Below, piece after piece: positions 15,393 to 25,993 of a DNA stretch of 64,000 nt. A program made the translations under genes and the position numbers. The notes below the pieces were generated by a model. The model ran no database searches, was not told where the DNA came from, and worked only from the letters and a program-made list of their open reading frames with translations. The stretch's first letter is position 1, and each line of letters starts with the position of its first letter. This stretch comes from Mytilus galloprovincialis (lineage: Eukaryota > Mollusca > Bivalvia > Mytilida > Mytilidae): contig NC_134845.1 in the NCBI RefSeq assembly GCF_965363235.1, positions 81,979,913 to 82,043,912 on the forward strand, given 5' to 3'.

Positions 15393-16699
15393 AAGAACAC
15401 CTAAATGTCAAATAAACTTAATGTAATTTTTTTCCCTCCAATTGCAAGTTATTTCAAGCATAACTGTTAAGTTTTGTCTCAGTCAGATCTATAGTTTCAG
15501 AGAAAATCACTATAATGTAAGGCCATATCCTACGGCAATTTCAGTCTTATTTCTTCGACAAATCCAAATTTCAGTGTATCATTATAAAATGCAGTGTTGA
15601 CTAATATCTGATCAAAAACTCATGATCTATGCATTCAAACAATTAAATAGAATACAAAAGACAACTTTTAGATGATAAACAATTTTATTGCACCTTTTAG
15701 AGTTCATTTGAAGGTCTGTTTTGGTCTGTTTTGGTCCATTTTTCCTCCTTCCTTCCTTTTTCATCAAAACTTGATATCTTTTGTCTAAAAAATAAAACAA
15801 ATGTGATTATTTCCCCACAAAAATGATATAAATGTAATGTTAAATCAATAATTAAAGTGTTTTAGCTGAAAGAACTGTCTCTATAAATGTTAACAGTCTA
15901 CACGGAAGTTTCTAGAAGCCCTTATGTGTAACTCGAGTTTTTAGTCTGTTCGCCTAGTGTGACAAATAACGGTTCCCTTTCAGTCAACCATTTATTGTTA
16001 CTGGTATCAAAGTCTTTTTATTTACTCATAACAGTATATTTCTAATAGATTTACACAAAGTGTCCACTTTCTTGTATTTTACATTAGAAAATGGGGAGAA
16101 AGAGTAATAAAAAATACCTCAAAATGTTTTAAAAAAGGGTTATGTCCCTTGGAATGCTGGTACAAAAAATAATTGGTAAGAATTATAAAGTTTAAGTATG
16201 TGAGACTGGATTCTGATGTGTATAAATCCAGGGCAAATAAGTGTTTAGATGATTTATTGTCTGTGCAAAATGTAGATGGCACAATGGCAAATTGTAAACT
16301 TTTGCGGCCAAAAAAAACACAAAAAACATGATGATAGTTGATACTTACTTTAATGCTGAAGTGTCATCTGCAGACCAATTCACATATAAGATTTTTCAAC
16401 AGAATGCTCTTCAGAACATGTGAACACTGAAATAAAAAATTCACATGTTGTATAAACAAAACTGTTAGGGTATTATTTAAAATTTAACACAGTAAACTAA
16501 ATACAGCTTTGTCTGTCCACCCATTTGACTTAGAAAACACCCGTAAACCCCCATTTCAAGGCAATTTTACCTCAAACGTGCTTTCTGTGTCTCAATCCAT
16601 TCCGAATAGTCCATGTTTACAATGTATGAACTGGTTTATTAATAACTTTTAAAAATGAAAGTACAATAAGGTCACGAGTGCACATGTAGTTTCCCTAAA

Positions 16700-17167
16700 T
16701 AGGTGTAATACCACCATTGATTTTTCCCTATTAGTCTTTGTTAAATTGGTACTTTTAAAAAAAAATGTACAGAATTTACCTTTATTTCAACCAAAGAAAT
16801 ACTTTGCATGAATAAAGTTTAATCCTTTCCAGTGCTACAGTGAAAATTTCACACTACATTTCATTGCATATAAGAAAGTAACCTGCACCGGAAGTAAACA
16901 ATCACATTTTTACCAGGTTATTTACTGGTTACCTGCTTTGGCAACTATGTAACCTTAACTTTCCAAAATATTTTATAAGACCATCAAATAAAAAAAGAAT
17001 GATGCTTTCAGACACCCAACATACATGTTTATGACTCAGAAAAATTTAAGTGCATTGAAATGCAGGGTTAATTTTCTACAACTGTCAAATTCAAGGGAAT
17101 ATTTTTTTAGACCTACTTTCGTATGCAACCGGATGTGGCGTGTCATGATTTGGTGGTATTACACCTA
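16700..17167. mobile_element. Element B copy 6, array boundary
   Basis: This last copy has 9 A in the internal run and a GTGTCATG variant near the right TIR, where other copies read GTATCATG. Its right TIR runs straight into the 49-bp minisatellite, with no A unit after it, so it marks the edge of the satellite. Confidence 0.85.
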
Positions 17168-17875
17168 CATGTATTTCTCTCAAATAACCAGACTCGCAGA
17201 AACAACAGACCTTCTAAATGTATTTCCTCTCAGATCCAAACTGGCAGAAATAATAGACTTTCTACATGTATTTCTCTCAAATAACCAGACTCGCAGAAAC
17301 AATAGATCTTCTACATGTATTTCTCTCAAATAACCAGACTCGCAGAAACAACAGACCTTCTAAATGTATTTCCTCTCATATCCAAACTGGTAGAAATAAT
17401 AGACTTTCTACATGTATTTCTCTCAAATAACCAGACTCGCAGAAACAATAGACTTTCTACATGTATTTCTCTCAAATAACCAGACTCGCAGAAACAATAG
17501 ACTTTCTACATGTATTTCTCTCAAATGACCAGACTCGCAGAAACAATAGATCTTCTACATGTGTTTCTCTCGAAAAACCAGACTCGCAGAAACAATAGAA
17601 CTTCTACATATATTTCTCTCGAATAACCAGACTCGCAGAAACAATAGACCTTCTACATGTGTTTCTCTCGAATAACCAGACTCGCAGAAACAATATACCT
17701 ACTACATATATTTCTCTCAAATAACCAGACTCGCAGAAACAATAGACTTTCTACATATATTTCTCTCAAATAACCAGACTCGCAGAAACAATAGATCTTC
17801 TACATGTGTTTCTCTCGAAAAACCAGACTCGCAGAAACAATAGACCTTCTTCATGTATTTCTCTCAAATAATATT
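17168..17875. repeat. 49-bp minisatellite, about 14 copies
   Basis: The unit contains ATAACCAGACTCGCAGAAAC and CTACATGTATTTCTCTC, and recurs every 49 bp (for example 17281 and 17330). Copies differ by scattered substitutions (CTCAAA versus CTCGAA, GACTTT versus GATCTT). A plus-strand reading frame through the left part is a by-product of the repeat. Confidence 0.92.
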
Positions 17876-18130
17876 TAGAAGGAAAAAAAGGTGATTGAAT
17901 TAAGTATTCTATATTATACAATTACTGCATTTTAAACCGCTTTTTTACCTAAACAAAAGACAGTAATTGTTTTTCATTCCATATTCCGAGAGAAGTTTTG
18001 CCAAAGTTATAGATCTACACGTAAAAACACGCCAGGTTTTGCGCGGTGAATATACTTTGACCGCAGTTGAATGTGCTTATTTATTTAAAATCCAATTCAT
18101 ATAGAAATACATACTAAAGTTTAAGCAATA

Positions 18131-18378
18131 TATAAAAAAGAAGATATGGTATGATTGCCAATGAGACAACTATCCTCAAAAGACCAAAATGACACAGACA
18201 TTAACAACTATAGGTCACCGTACGGCCGTCAACAATGAGCAAAGCCCATAACGCATAGTGAGCTATAAAAGGCCCCGATAAGATAATGTAAAACAATTCA
18301 AAGGAGAAAACTAACGAAAAACAAATATATAACACAATAACAAACGACAACCACTGAATTACAGGCTCCTGAATATGG
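18131..18378 (-). repeat. Retroelement tail repeat R1 (truncated)
   Basis: This is the reverse complement of the sequence at 40262-40555. It begins with the AGAAGATATGGTATGATTGC end and includes the CAACTATAGGTCACCGTACG core. I recognise it as a very common interspersed repeat of mussel DNA. It sits 73 bp upstream of the orphan exon at 18452. Confidence 0.75.
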
Positions 18379-18451
18379 TAAGATAAAAGTTTTCTGCCAT
18401 TGAAAGTGGAATCGTTGGTAAACGTACTTATATGTTTTCTTTTATTGATAG

Positions 18452-18645
18452 TGAGAGAAACAGAGACCCAGGTTAACTGGACACACAATAATGTGAATGA
18501 TAGTTTAGCTAACAACGAACATATTGCGCAAGGTTTTATGCTAAATGTTCAACCACCACCTTACTCACAATGTATTGCGTCTGACCAATCTAGTAAACAA
18601 CTGTCTTCACCGACTGACTATACAGATCAGCCACCGAATAACTAA
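18452..18645 (+). pseudogene. Orphan PPPY-tail exon of the Cys-rich/TM/PPPY family
   Basis: An acceptor (TTTTATTGATAG, ending at 18451) opens a phase-1 exon that reads 64 codons to a stop, matching exon 6 of genes 1-3 in phase and layout. It contains an Asn-rich stretch, then QPPPYSQC, a DQS box and SSPTD before the stop; gene 2 has SPPPYSTC, DQS and SAPTD in the same order. No signal-peptide, Cys-rich or TM exon lies within reach, because a retroelement tail, the minisatellite and the satellite array occupy everything upstream. There is no donor before the stop, whereas genes 1 and 3 have one. It is either a gene remnant left after satellite expansion, or the last exon of a gene whose other exons lie left of the window. 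A remnant is more likely. Confidence 0.6.
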
Positions 18646-18659
18646 ATAACTCCACCACG

Positions 18660-19794
18660 ATTGTGATGATTTGGGTAAGGTTTATATAAAACAGTGGCAG
18701 AGGAAACATTGTGTCGAAAAGAGAAATAAGAAAATTGCATTTCGAAAAAAAAAGATTATATTAAGCATGTTAAGGGCATCATCAACAAATACGACAGGAA
18801 ATATTATTGATTAACCAACATGAATCCAAATAAAATCCTTAAATATACTCTAACACTAAGGAATGGTGTCGGATACCGCAGTTAGGTAGATAAAAATGCA
18901 ATTTACTGACAAAACTTGACTTAGCGAGATCATTGCATCAGTATAAATAATCTTGGGATACAGTTACATATGATTGATTTTTTTAAATGTTACTTTTGCG
19001 TGTATGTTATTTAATAATCAAATAGAGAATGAAGTGATAAGCAACTTTTTAGGTTTTAAAATATCACCTTAGAGAGAATCACAAATCTAGCGGATAATGC
19101 CATCATTCATCACGAAAATGTAACCCCTTTTAAATCGTTTAATTGACGTTAACATGACAGTTCTTGAAGTCAATATTTAGGAGTGCTTTAGGCCTTTGTT
19201 ATCATTTGTTTATCCAAACCTAAATGTTTTTCAAACTAACTTCAATGACATTCCACTAAGTTAATTATCCCGAATTTCTTTTCCAACAGGACATTGAAAA
19301 AAGACACATGAAGCCAATTGTAGAAAATATAGTAAATTATTAGTGATGATATTAACCTGAAATTGTTAGCCATCTCTTCTGAAATGTAACTCGACGTTTT
19401 TAAGATTATATTAAAAAAAATCTGTTTCAGAATTCGCAAGCTTGAACTACAGAAAGAAAGTTGCAGATTTTGTCAGATGAGACGCACATAGCACAACTGG
19501 AATTAACAATTACATCATATATCATAGTATAATAACAATTTAAATTATTGATTTGATTATGTAAATTCATCATACACATGTTTTAAGTCATTAAATGTTA
19601 ATAGTTTTTACTAATATGCATGCACCATAAATACTCATTTTGTTTGCATGTCGATTGTCTTCTGATCAAGGCTAAACTGGTCTTGATTTCAACCCAGTCA
19701 TTTACATTGGTGTCTTTCCGAAGTCCCGAACCCTATTCATGTTTATTTATGTGGTTCATATGTGTTTCTCGTTTCTTGTTTTGTTATATAGATT
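18660..19794. other. Intergenic, nothing recognised
   Basis: AT-rich sequence with short random ORFs only. I see no splice-supported exon, TIR pair or RNA gene. Confidence 0.5.
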
Positions 19795-19982
19795 AGATCG
19801 TCGGTTTTCCCGTTTGAATGGTTAAACACCAGTAATTTTTGGGGCTCTTTATAGCTTGATGTTCGGTCTGAGCCCAACTCCGTGTCGAAGGCCGTAAGCT
19901 GACCTATAATTGTTTCACTTTTATAAATTGTGACTTGATAGGAGAGTTGTATCTTTGGCACTCAAACAAAATCTTATATCTA
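19795..19982 (+). repeat. Interspersed repeat R2 (SINE-like tail), diverged
   Basis: It contains GTGTCGAAGGCCGTAAGCTGACCTATAA and AAATTGTGACTTG followed by an ATCTTATATCTATT end. This matches, in the opposite orientation, the repeats at 49970 and 33355. No intact promoter boxes are recognised. Confidence 0.6.
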
Positions 19983-21178
19983 TTAAATATTTGTATTTCT
20001 TATTTTTCATTCGAATTGCATCAATAAGTGACGATTTGGAGCTTGATGTTTTCACGCAATAGTTGAACATTATCACATGGTGATACATTGAAGTTTATCC
20101 TTTTGAAATCATGTACATGTCATTGTGGTTTATCTTACTATTAATATATATGAATATCAAGTCGCCTTTTATATATGGGAGAAAAATACTGTAATCATGG
20201 TAATGGAGAGAACACATAATCCGAAAGGTCAAAATTGTTTATGAGTATTTTGCGACAAATATTGCCGATCCTTCCCATAAAACCCACTAAATAAATGTTA
20301 TCAATAGATTAAAAGCTTTTATTGAAACGCCCTCATTTTCTGACAAATCTTTATCTGATAACGCTTCGAGATCCATACACTTATCGATTATACACACCTA
20401 CTTTTTTCATCTTCAAATATTAATGTTTCAATTGTATTTTTTCAATAGGTTCAATATATCTTTACGTTCTATTTATCAGTTTTTGGAATGTTTGGTAACT
20501 TCAACAGACATGATATGATTTTCTATGTGACAAATACCCACCAGTGACTAAAGTTTATACATCTTATCAAATATAAGTTACATAACTGCCATCAATATCA
20601 AGACACAACATTAATCTATAGTAATCTAGAAAAATTGAATGTATCATCAAATTTAAAACAATTAAAATGAGAACCATAACGACCTGTTCGATGTCAAAAC
20701 AATTAATATTTAGGGGTAATCTTCTCTGTTTATAAATAACAATGTTTTCAAAAGACTGTGATAGATTGATAGAATATAAAAAAGGGAACCTCAAAATGAG
20801 AAGTATAATCAATTGAAAATTTGACAGAAAAGGGTAAACACTAGATTTTTCATACATTTAACCTTAAAATATTTTTCCTTTAAAAAAAATAATTGATAAA
20901 ACTTAAGGATTCGGAATGACTGACATAATGCAAAACGAAAGTGTAGTGAACATCCTTGACAAATTGGTATAAAAGTGTGCTTGGTGCCGGTATCTTTTAT
21001 CCATTTCAAGCTTTATTGTTTGTATTCGAAAGTGTTCTCAAATTTAGGAATATAATAAATCATAATACACAATGTAATACCTTTCGCTAATTGATAAAGG
21101 TTCAAGGTGGAATATATCAGATGTATGAATTATACAGTTTCCTACGTCCCCGGGATGAGCAACCAACGATAGTCGTCA
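19983..21178. other. Intergenic, nothing recognised
   Basis: AT-rich, with no supported gene or repeat structure apparent by eye. Confidence 0.45.
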
Positions 21179-21403
21179 ATAGGGCACTTCACTTTAGTTC
21201 GGCCATATTGAATAGGGAGCAGATTTTTTTAAAGGCGACTGAAACAGTATGATAGTACGGGATATCCTATGCCTGTTTCTAAGCATCTGTTCTGTTTAAA
21301 CATTGTTTAATGATGTTTTCCGTATTTTCAGACCATTTTTACTTTCATTATGAAAATCTGCCTCTATTCAATATGACCAAATTAACCGAGAAGTGCCCTA
21401 TTT
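21179..21403. mobile_element. Short TIR element (MITE), ~225 bp
   Basis: Left arm AATAGGGCACTTC, then TTCGGCCATATTGAATAGGG. The right arm is its imperfect reverse complement, ending GAGAAGTGCCCTATT, so the inverted repeats are about 40 bp. The centre carries no ORF. Confidence 0.7.
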
Positions 21404-22776
21404 GTCATTCAGACAGGGCTGAGGTTGATGACAATGAAACAGATGTTTGATTTATGTAAACTTAACACAATGTTAAACATGTTCAAAGTTCGTAAGAATG
21501 GTCCATTAATTAGCAGACTTGTAATATATTTCCATTCATTCATTGAGTAAAAGTATTAAATTTCTGTTAACTATAACTTTTAAATGCGTATTGTTAACAT
21601 ACATTCAAGTGAACATGGTTAACGAATATTTCTGAACCATTTATTCAAGAGACACATGATGTTGATTACTAATATAACATAAAATGAAAACAAAATAAAA
21701 AAGGAACATTCGAAGTACAATATTAAATAACTCTTTTCTACCGAATTTCACTTGTTCTTAAATGATACCCAACTTGGGAGTAGCTCTGCATTACATTTGG
21801 TTCATTGAATCGATTGGTCAATTTCTCAAGGTCATCTTTAATTTTCTTTTAAAAACATTTCAAAAAGAGTTCTGACGTCATATTTATAATGACTTTTACC
21901 TGTTCAAAATGTGTCTACTAGGTTTTTTTATTTATGTTTATTCATCGATTTTTTTTTAATTCGTCAATATGATTTAAGGAATGACTATAAAAACAAATCT
22001 GACTCTAAAGAAAATAAATTACAAATTTCACTTTGTAGAGTAAATCATGACAAACGTTTATGACGTCACGGTCACATGACAAATCTATAAGATGATGGCC
22101 AATACGAACAAGTTTTACATCCACAATGAAAGTTATATAAAGTATAAAGTCAAAATTGAAAGGTAGCATCTGTACAAGGTAGAATATCATAAATAGCGAA
22201 CTCCAAAGAAAATGCAAGACAGAGAATCCGTAATCAAATGATCAAATGGCAAAATCAAATGTTTAATCACATCAAACGGATGAATAATAACTGTCACTTT
22301 TCTAGACTTGGTACAGCCATGCATCATCTTATATAGAAAATGGTGAATACACTATTTTCACTAGACATTCAAATTAATTCCCGTTTAAAAACTATTATTA
22401 TATAATTTAATTCTGGATGTAACACGTCTTCTGATTGGCTAACGTCGTTTTGTTTATCAGCTCATAGACAACATTTTGTCACGTGAACATGACGTGATCA
22501 ACGTTTTTTCATAGTTTACTCCGGTTAAAATGAAATTTAGAATAAAATTATATCATTATATTGATTGCAATGAATTACATTAATTTTCCAGTTTAATAAA
22601 GACCGATAATTTCACATGTGAAATAAACGTGATTATTTCACTCTCTGACGTCATATAACAATATGTGTTGTTAACGGCGGATCAAAACAAACTGTGAATG
22701 CGTAAAAAGAAGATATAGTTCCTTACATGTTTTACATTACTTTCTTTAAAAGAAACCATTTGCCAATGTAATAAAA
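21404..22776. other. Intergenic with diverged repeat R6 at 22190-22325
   Basis: The only recognisable part is a copy of an interspersed repeat also seen at 32883-33005 and 55085-55205. It reads GAACTCCAAAGAAAATGC, then AATCACATCAAACGGATGAA and TAACTGTCA. The rest shows no gene. Confidence 0.5.
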
Positions 22777-22936
22777 AGAATAACTAATTAAAGAATTCAA
22801 CTATCGAAAAACATTCAACTCGTGACCGAACAACACTGATAATTAACTCATGCGCTACGAGCATTCGTGAATTAATATGTTGTTCGGTCACTCGATGAAT
22901 ATTTTTCTCTTTTTGAATTCTTCGATTAGTTATTCT
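22777..22936. mobile_element. Foldback element, ~160 bp near-perfect inverted repeat
   Basis: The left arm starts AGAATAACTAATTAAAGAATTC. The right arm ends GAATTCTTCGATTAGTTATTCT. GTGACCGAACAACA and TGTTGTTCGGTCAC pair further in, and the centre lies near GCGCTACGAGC. Almost the whole element can form one long hairpin. Confidence 0.8.
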
Positions 22937-22980
22937 ATAAAGAATTGACTGTAATATTTTTTCTGTCAATTCGAAATAAT

Positions 22981-23051
22981 ATTAAAAAAATGGGGTTCAC
23001 ACTTTAAAGTTTCCCGCTACGCGGGTTATTCAGTGTGCACCTCATTTTTTT
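22981..23051. repeat. Short hairpin repeat
   Basis: AAAAAAATGGGGTTCACACT pairs with the downstream GTGTGCACCTCATTTTTTT across a GC-rich centre (CCCGCTACGCGGG, itself a palindrome). Together with the foldback just upstream it may belong to one composite non-autonomous element. Confidence 0.55.
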
Positions 23052-23457
23052 ATGTTATTTCTTCATAGACAGAAACAATATTACATTCATTCCATAAATA
23101 TATCATTTTTGTACAAACTTTTATCAAATAGACTTTGCCTTGAATACATTAGTTTTTTCACAAACTTCTTTTATGTAGATTTCAACATTATGCTATCGTT
23201 AACACCAAATCATTTATAATGCCCGTTTCAATTGTTTTATCAATAATGTCTTGTCAATTATAAGTCCTATACAAATATATATGAAACAACATTTGATAAA
23301 TATTTACTGAACCTGTTGGTCCTGGTATCTTTGAAGATGTTTGATACTGGTATCTTTTAACATATTTTATGCTGATATCGTTATACGTGTTTATAGTCTG
23401 ATATGTTCGACCATGTTTAAGTCTGGTTTCGTTGGTTATGTTTTTTAAAAGAAGTCG

Positions 23458-25733
23458 CTAGATCAAACGAATGTTTACAGAATGTGGCATTAACATTCTT
23501 ACCAGAGCAAAGCAAACCCCTAAAACACCTGCTCCAGCGAGAAAACTTTTAAATGTGTCTGCTTGTCTACTAGGACAATTTTCATTGACGGCTACAATCA
23601 TGGTATCGACAATTTTTCTTCTGTGAATATGTACGTATATAGGACCGTGTAACTTATAGACAGTATTAAATGTATCAATCGGTACATCTTTTAAAATGTG
23701 TCGATGTTCTTTTGTCTTGTTTTTTTCTTCCCGAAAGGTTTTAAGGTTTGGAAAAATATGTACGTATATAGGACCATGTAACTTATAGACAGTATTAAAT
23801 GTATCTATCTGTGCATCTTTTGAAATGCGTTCATGTTCTTCTGCTTTGGTCTTTTCTTCCCAAAAGGTTTTAAGCCTTGGAAAAATATTGTTATCTACAA
23901 CATCTATTTGTCTGGTGGCGTGTGGTTGTCGGACCTGAATCGATGTTCTTGAGTCATTGGAACTCTAAACGAAAGAAGATTTATGAGTAAAATAGCATTA
24001 TCAAAATCAAAATATAACAGGTTTATAATTTTTTCTTTTAATAAACCAGACAAACATTTTGTCTTCATGGGATTGATTATTAAAAGTAAAATCACAAAAA
24101 TGAAAAATTCAGACACACACCAAGTTTTATGTAAATACTATTAAAAACAAATATGACAACGTGTTTCAAAATTTGATTGAAGAGTCAGCAAAACAATTAT
24201 TTTGATATATGTTTATTCGTGTATGCAATTTATACCATAATCAACAGAAAAATTTCGTCATAGAATTTTTGATATACAAATGTATTTCATATCACTTTTT
24301 CATACAAATATGCATCATCTGAACTCTCTTTCTTCGAAAGGTTTTGAAATAGGTTACTGCAAAGGAATAACTTAAACATTATGTTAAATTCATTCCTTTA
24401 AAAAAGATAACAAATGGGTTGACCAGTATGGATATCTGTTCCCGTAAGGGAAGAAGGATATTCTAAAATTTTCATTACCTCTGTCTTTTCTCAAAACTGA
24501 CATTTTCAAATGAGTTTTACTAGCACGTTTGTGCTTATACACAAACACGATGGTTGTCACATGGATAGCAGAATCGGCTTACCCTTTTGGAGCAACTGAT
24601 ATCAACCATACATTTTATATTAGATTTGTATTACTCTGTCCTTTGGATTGTTTCTTGTTTTGTATTTTGTTAACTTCGTTTTGCATGATATTCTATGCCT
24701 TTGTAAGCTTGTATTTGACTAACGTGCCTGAATGTCGCTTTGCTATCTTCATTCTGTTATATATTTCAAGTGTAACTAAGAATACTCTTTGATCATAGAC
24801 AAAAAATACTAAAGTGACAATGAAACTCACCAGTCAAAAATTTACTGAGTATAAACCCGTTGCAAATTCTTTTACTATAAGACACATATAAGTCTCTCTT
24901 TAGATGCTTACACATTTATCATTATGGGTTATCGATAAATACCTTTCTGTTGATGTGTACGTATATCGGTCCATGTACATAATATACAGTGTTAAATGTA
25001 TCTATTTGGACGTCTTTTAAAATGTGTTGGTCTTCTTTCTTTGACTGCTCGTCCGAAACATGTTTCTCTCGACAGCCCATTTTCTGTGTATGTTCATCGC
25101 TAAAGGGCATTGTTTTGGTCTCAACAGTTACATTTCTTTTGATATGTACGTATATAGGTCCATGCAACTTATAGACACTGTTGAATGTGTCTATTTGTAC
25201 GTCGTTTGAAGTGATTCGGTATTCTCCTTTTGACTTTTCTTCCCAAAAATTCTGAAGTCTTCGAAAATTTTCGATGACCCCTTTGACAGCAGCGTTTGAA
25301 TCATAAAACTGTAACAAAAAAATATAATAAGAATATTTAGAAATTTAATTTAAATCTAGTGGTATAACTCAGTGCATCAAAAGCAAAAATAGTTGTTAGT
25401 CTTCATGAATATACATGGTATAGAAGACTCTTCAATGACCGTTATATCAAAAAATGAAAAAAAAACAAATTATGTCCGAAATTTAAGATCAATGAGACCT
25501 AAACTTTCGAAAGATTTTGGCAAATTCTGCAAACTATTGCCATTTCTGTGAAATATCAAAAGACATAAAACTTTCGAGACGTAACAGTTATATAGCATGA
25601 TTCATATTCGTATATCGCTTCATCCTATATGTAGATTTAAGTAAACCTGATAAAATGATCAGTGTTTAAATGTTTGTTAAAGTAACGTATCAAGATAAAT
25701 CCTTACATTCTTATCGTCATCAATGTTATCCAT
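23458..25733 (-). CDS. Membrane protein with four RHIM-like repeats (unrecognised family)
   Basis: Coding exons on the minus strand: 25733-25707, 25308-24943 and 23964-23458, all joined in phase 0 with GT-AG borders (donors GTAAGG and GTATTT; acceptors TTACAG and TTTAG). The start is the ATG at 25733, preceded by an acceptor (CTTACAG), so a 5' UTR exon probably lies upstream. The product is 299 aa. A ~43-residue repeat occurs four times. Its first part is charged (LKxFWEEKxKxEEH), and its core reads VQIDTFNTVYKLHGPIYVHI or a close variant, at residues 46-65, 109-128, 182-201 and 225-244. Residues ~269-290 are hydrophobic (FLAGAGVLGVCFALVRMLM), a likely C-terminal anchor. There is no signal peptide. 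The core recalls the RHIM pattern (I/V)Q(I/V)G-x-(Y/F)-N-x-hydrophobic, with Asp in place of Gly. The exon structure and repeats are seen directly; the amyloid role is inference. Confidence 0.75.
24540..24760 (-). repeat. Interspersed repeat R3, diverged, inside the intron
   Basis: Reads as the reverse complement of R3 copies at 56985 and 58648: GCTTACCCTTTTGGAGCA first, then a T-rich TTGTTTCTTGTTTTGTATT stretch. A plus-strand ORF across it is not evidence of a gene. Confidence 0.6.
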
Positions 25734-25749
25734 TCGTATTCTGTAAGAA

Positions 25750-25898
25750 AAATTAAAATTACAATTACAGAAGGAAAATTATAATTATAATTACAGAAGG
25801 AGAATTAAAATTACAATTACAGAAGGAGAAGCAAAATTACAATTACAGAAGGAGAAGCAAAACTACAATTACAGAAGGAGAATTAAAATTACAATTAC
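25750..25898. repeat. ~26-bp minisatellite upstream of the RHIM-like gene
   Basis: About six copies of a unit close to AATTACAGAAGGAGAA plus AAAATTACA, differing by small indels. It abuts the 5'-most coding exon on its upstream (intron) side and contributes TTACAG acceptor-like strings only on the plus strand. Confidence 0.8.
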
Positions 25899-25993
25899 AG
25901 ATCAAACATTGTTTTTAGTGTGAACCCTTGTTTGTCTCTTTGTCTTTTTTTCCTTTGAATATTGTGTTATCTCTATAGCTTCAAATTTTAGTA

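Larger units (their letters stand above)
1..17167. repeat. Satellite array: 1305-bp unit A with co-amplified TIR element B
   Basis: Eleven A units start at 1, 1306, 2611, 4385, 6159, 7464, 9238, 10543, 12317, 13622 and 15395, each 1305 bp. Six B segments (about 469 bp) follow A3, A4, A6, A8, A10 and A11, giving A A A B, A B, A A B, A A B, A A B, A B. Copies are almost identical. The differences I could see are a TT/CC dinucleotide at unit positions 73-74, a T/C at unit position 1110, and poly-A length in B. The array is cut by the left window edge. A 67-codon minus-strand ORF recurs in every A unit (for example 685-888). It is kept open only because the units are copies, and it resembles nothing I know, so I do not call it a gene. 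No RNA gene or transposase was recognised in A. Confidence 0.95.

Noticed and set aside
17025-17333. 102-codon plus-strand ORF across element B and the minisatellite
   Set aside because: It spans two unrelated repeats, and its repetitive C-terminal half is translated minisatellite.
17168-17875. CRISPR-like array
   Set aside because: The whole 49-bp unit repeats, without unique spacers, and the host is a eukaryote. The same applies to 59691-60232.
18201-18515. 104-codon minus-strand ORF overlapping the orphan exon
   Set aside because: It is a reading through the R1 repeat and the antisense of the PPPY exon.
24989-25174. Plus-strand ORF inside the RHIM-like gene
   Set aside because: Antisense shadow of exon 2; the minus-strand reading has splice sites, internal repeats and continuity.
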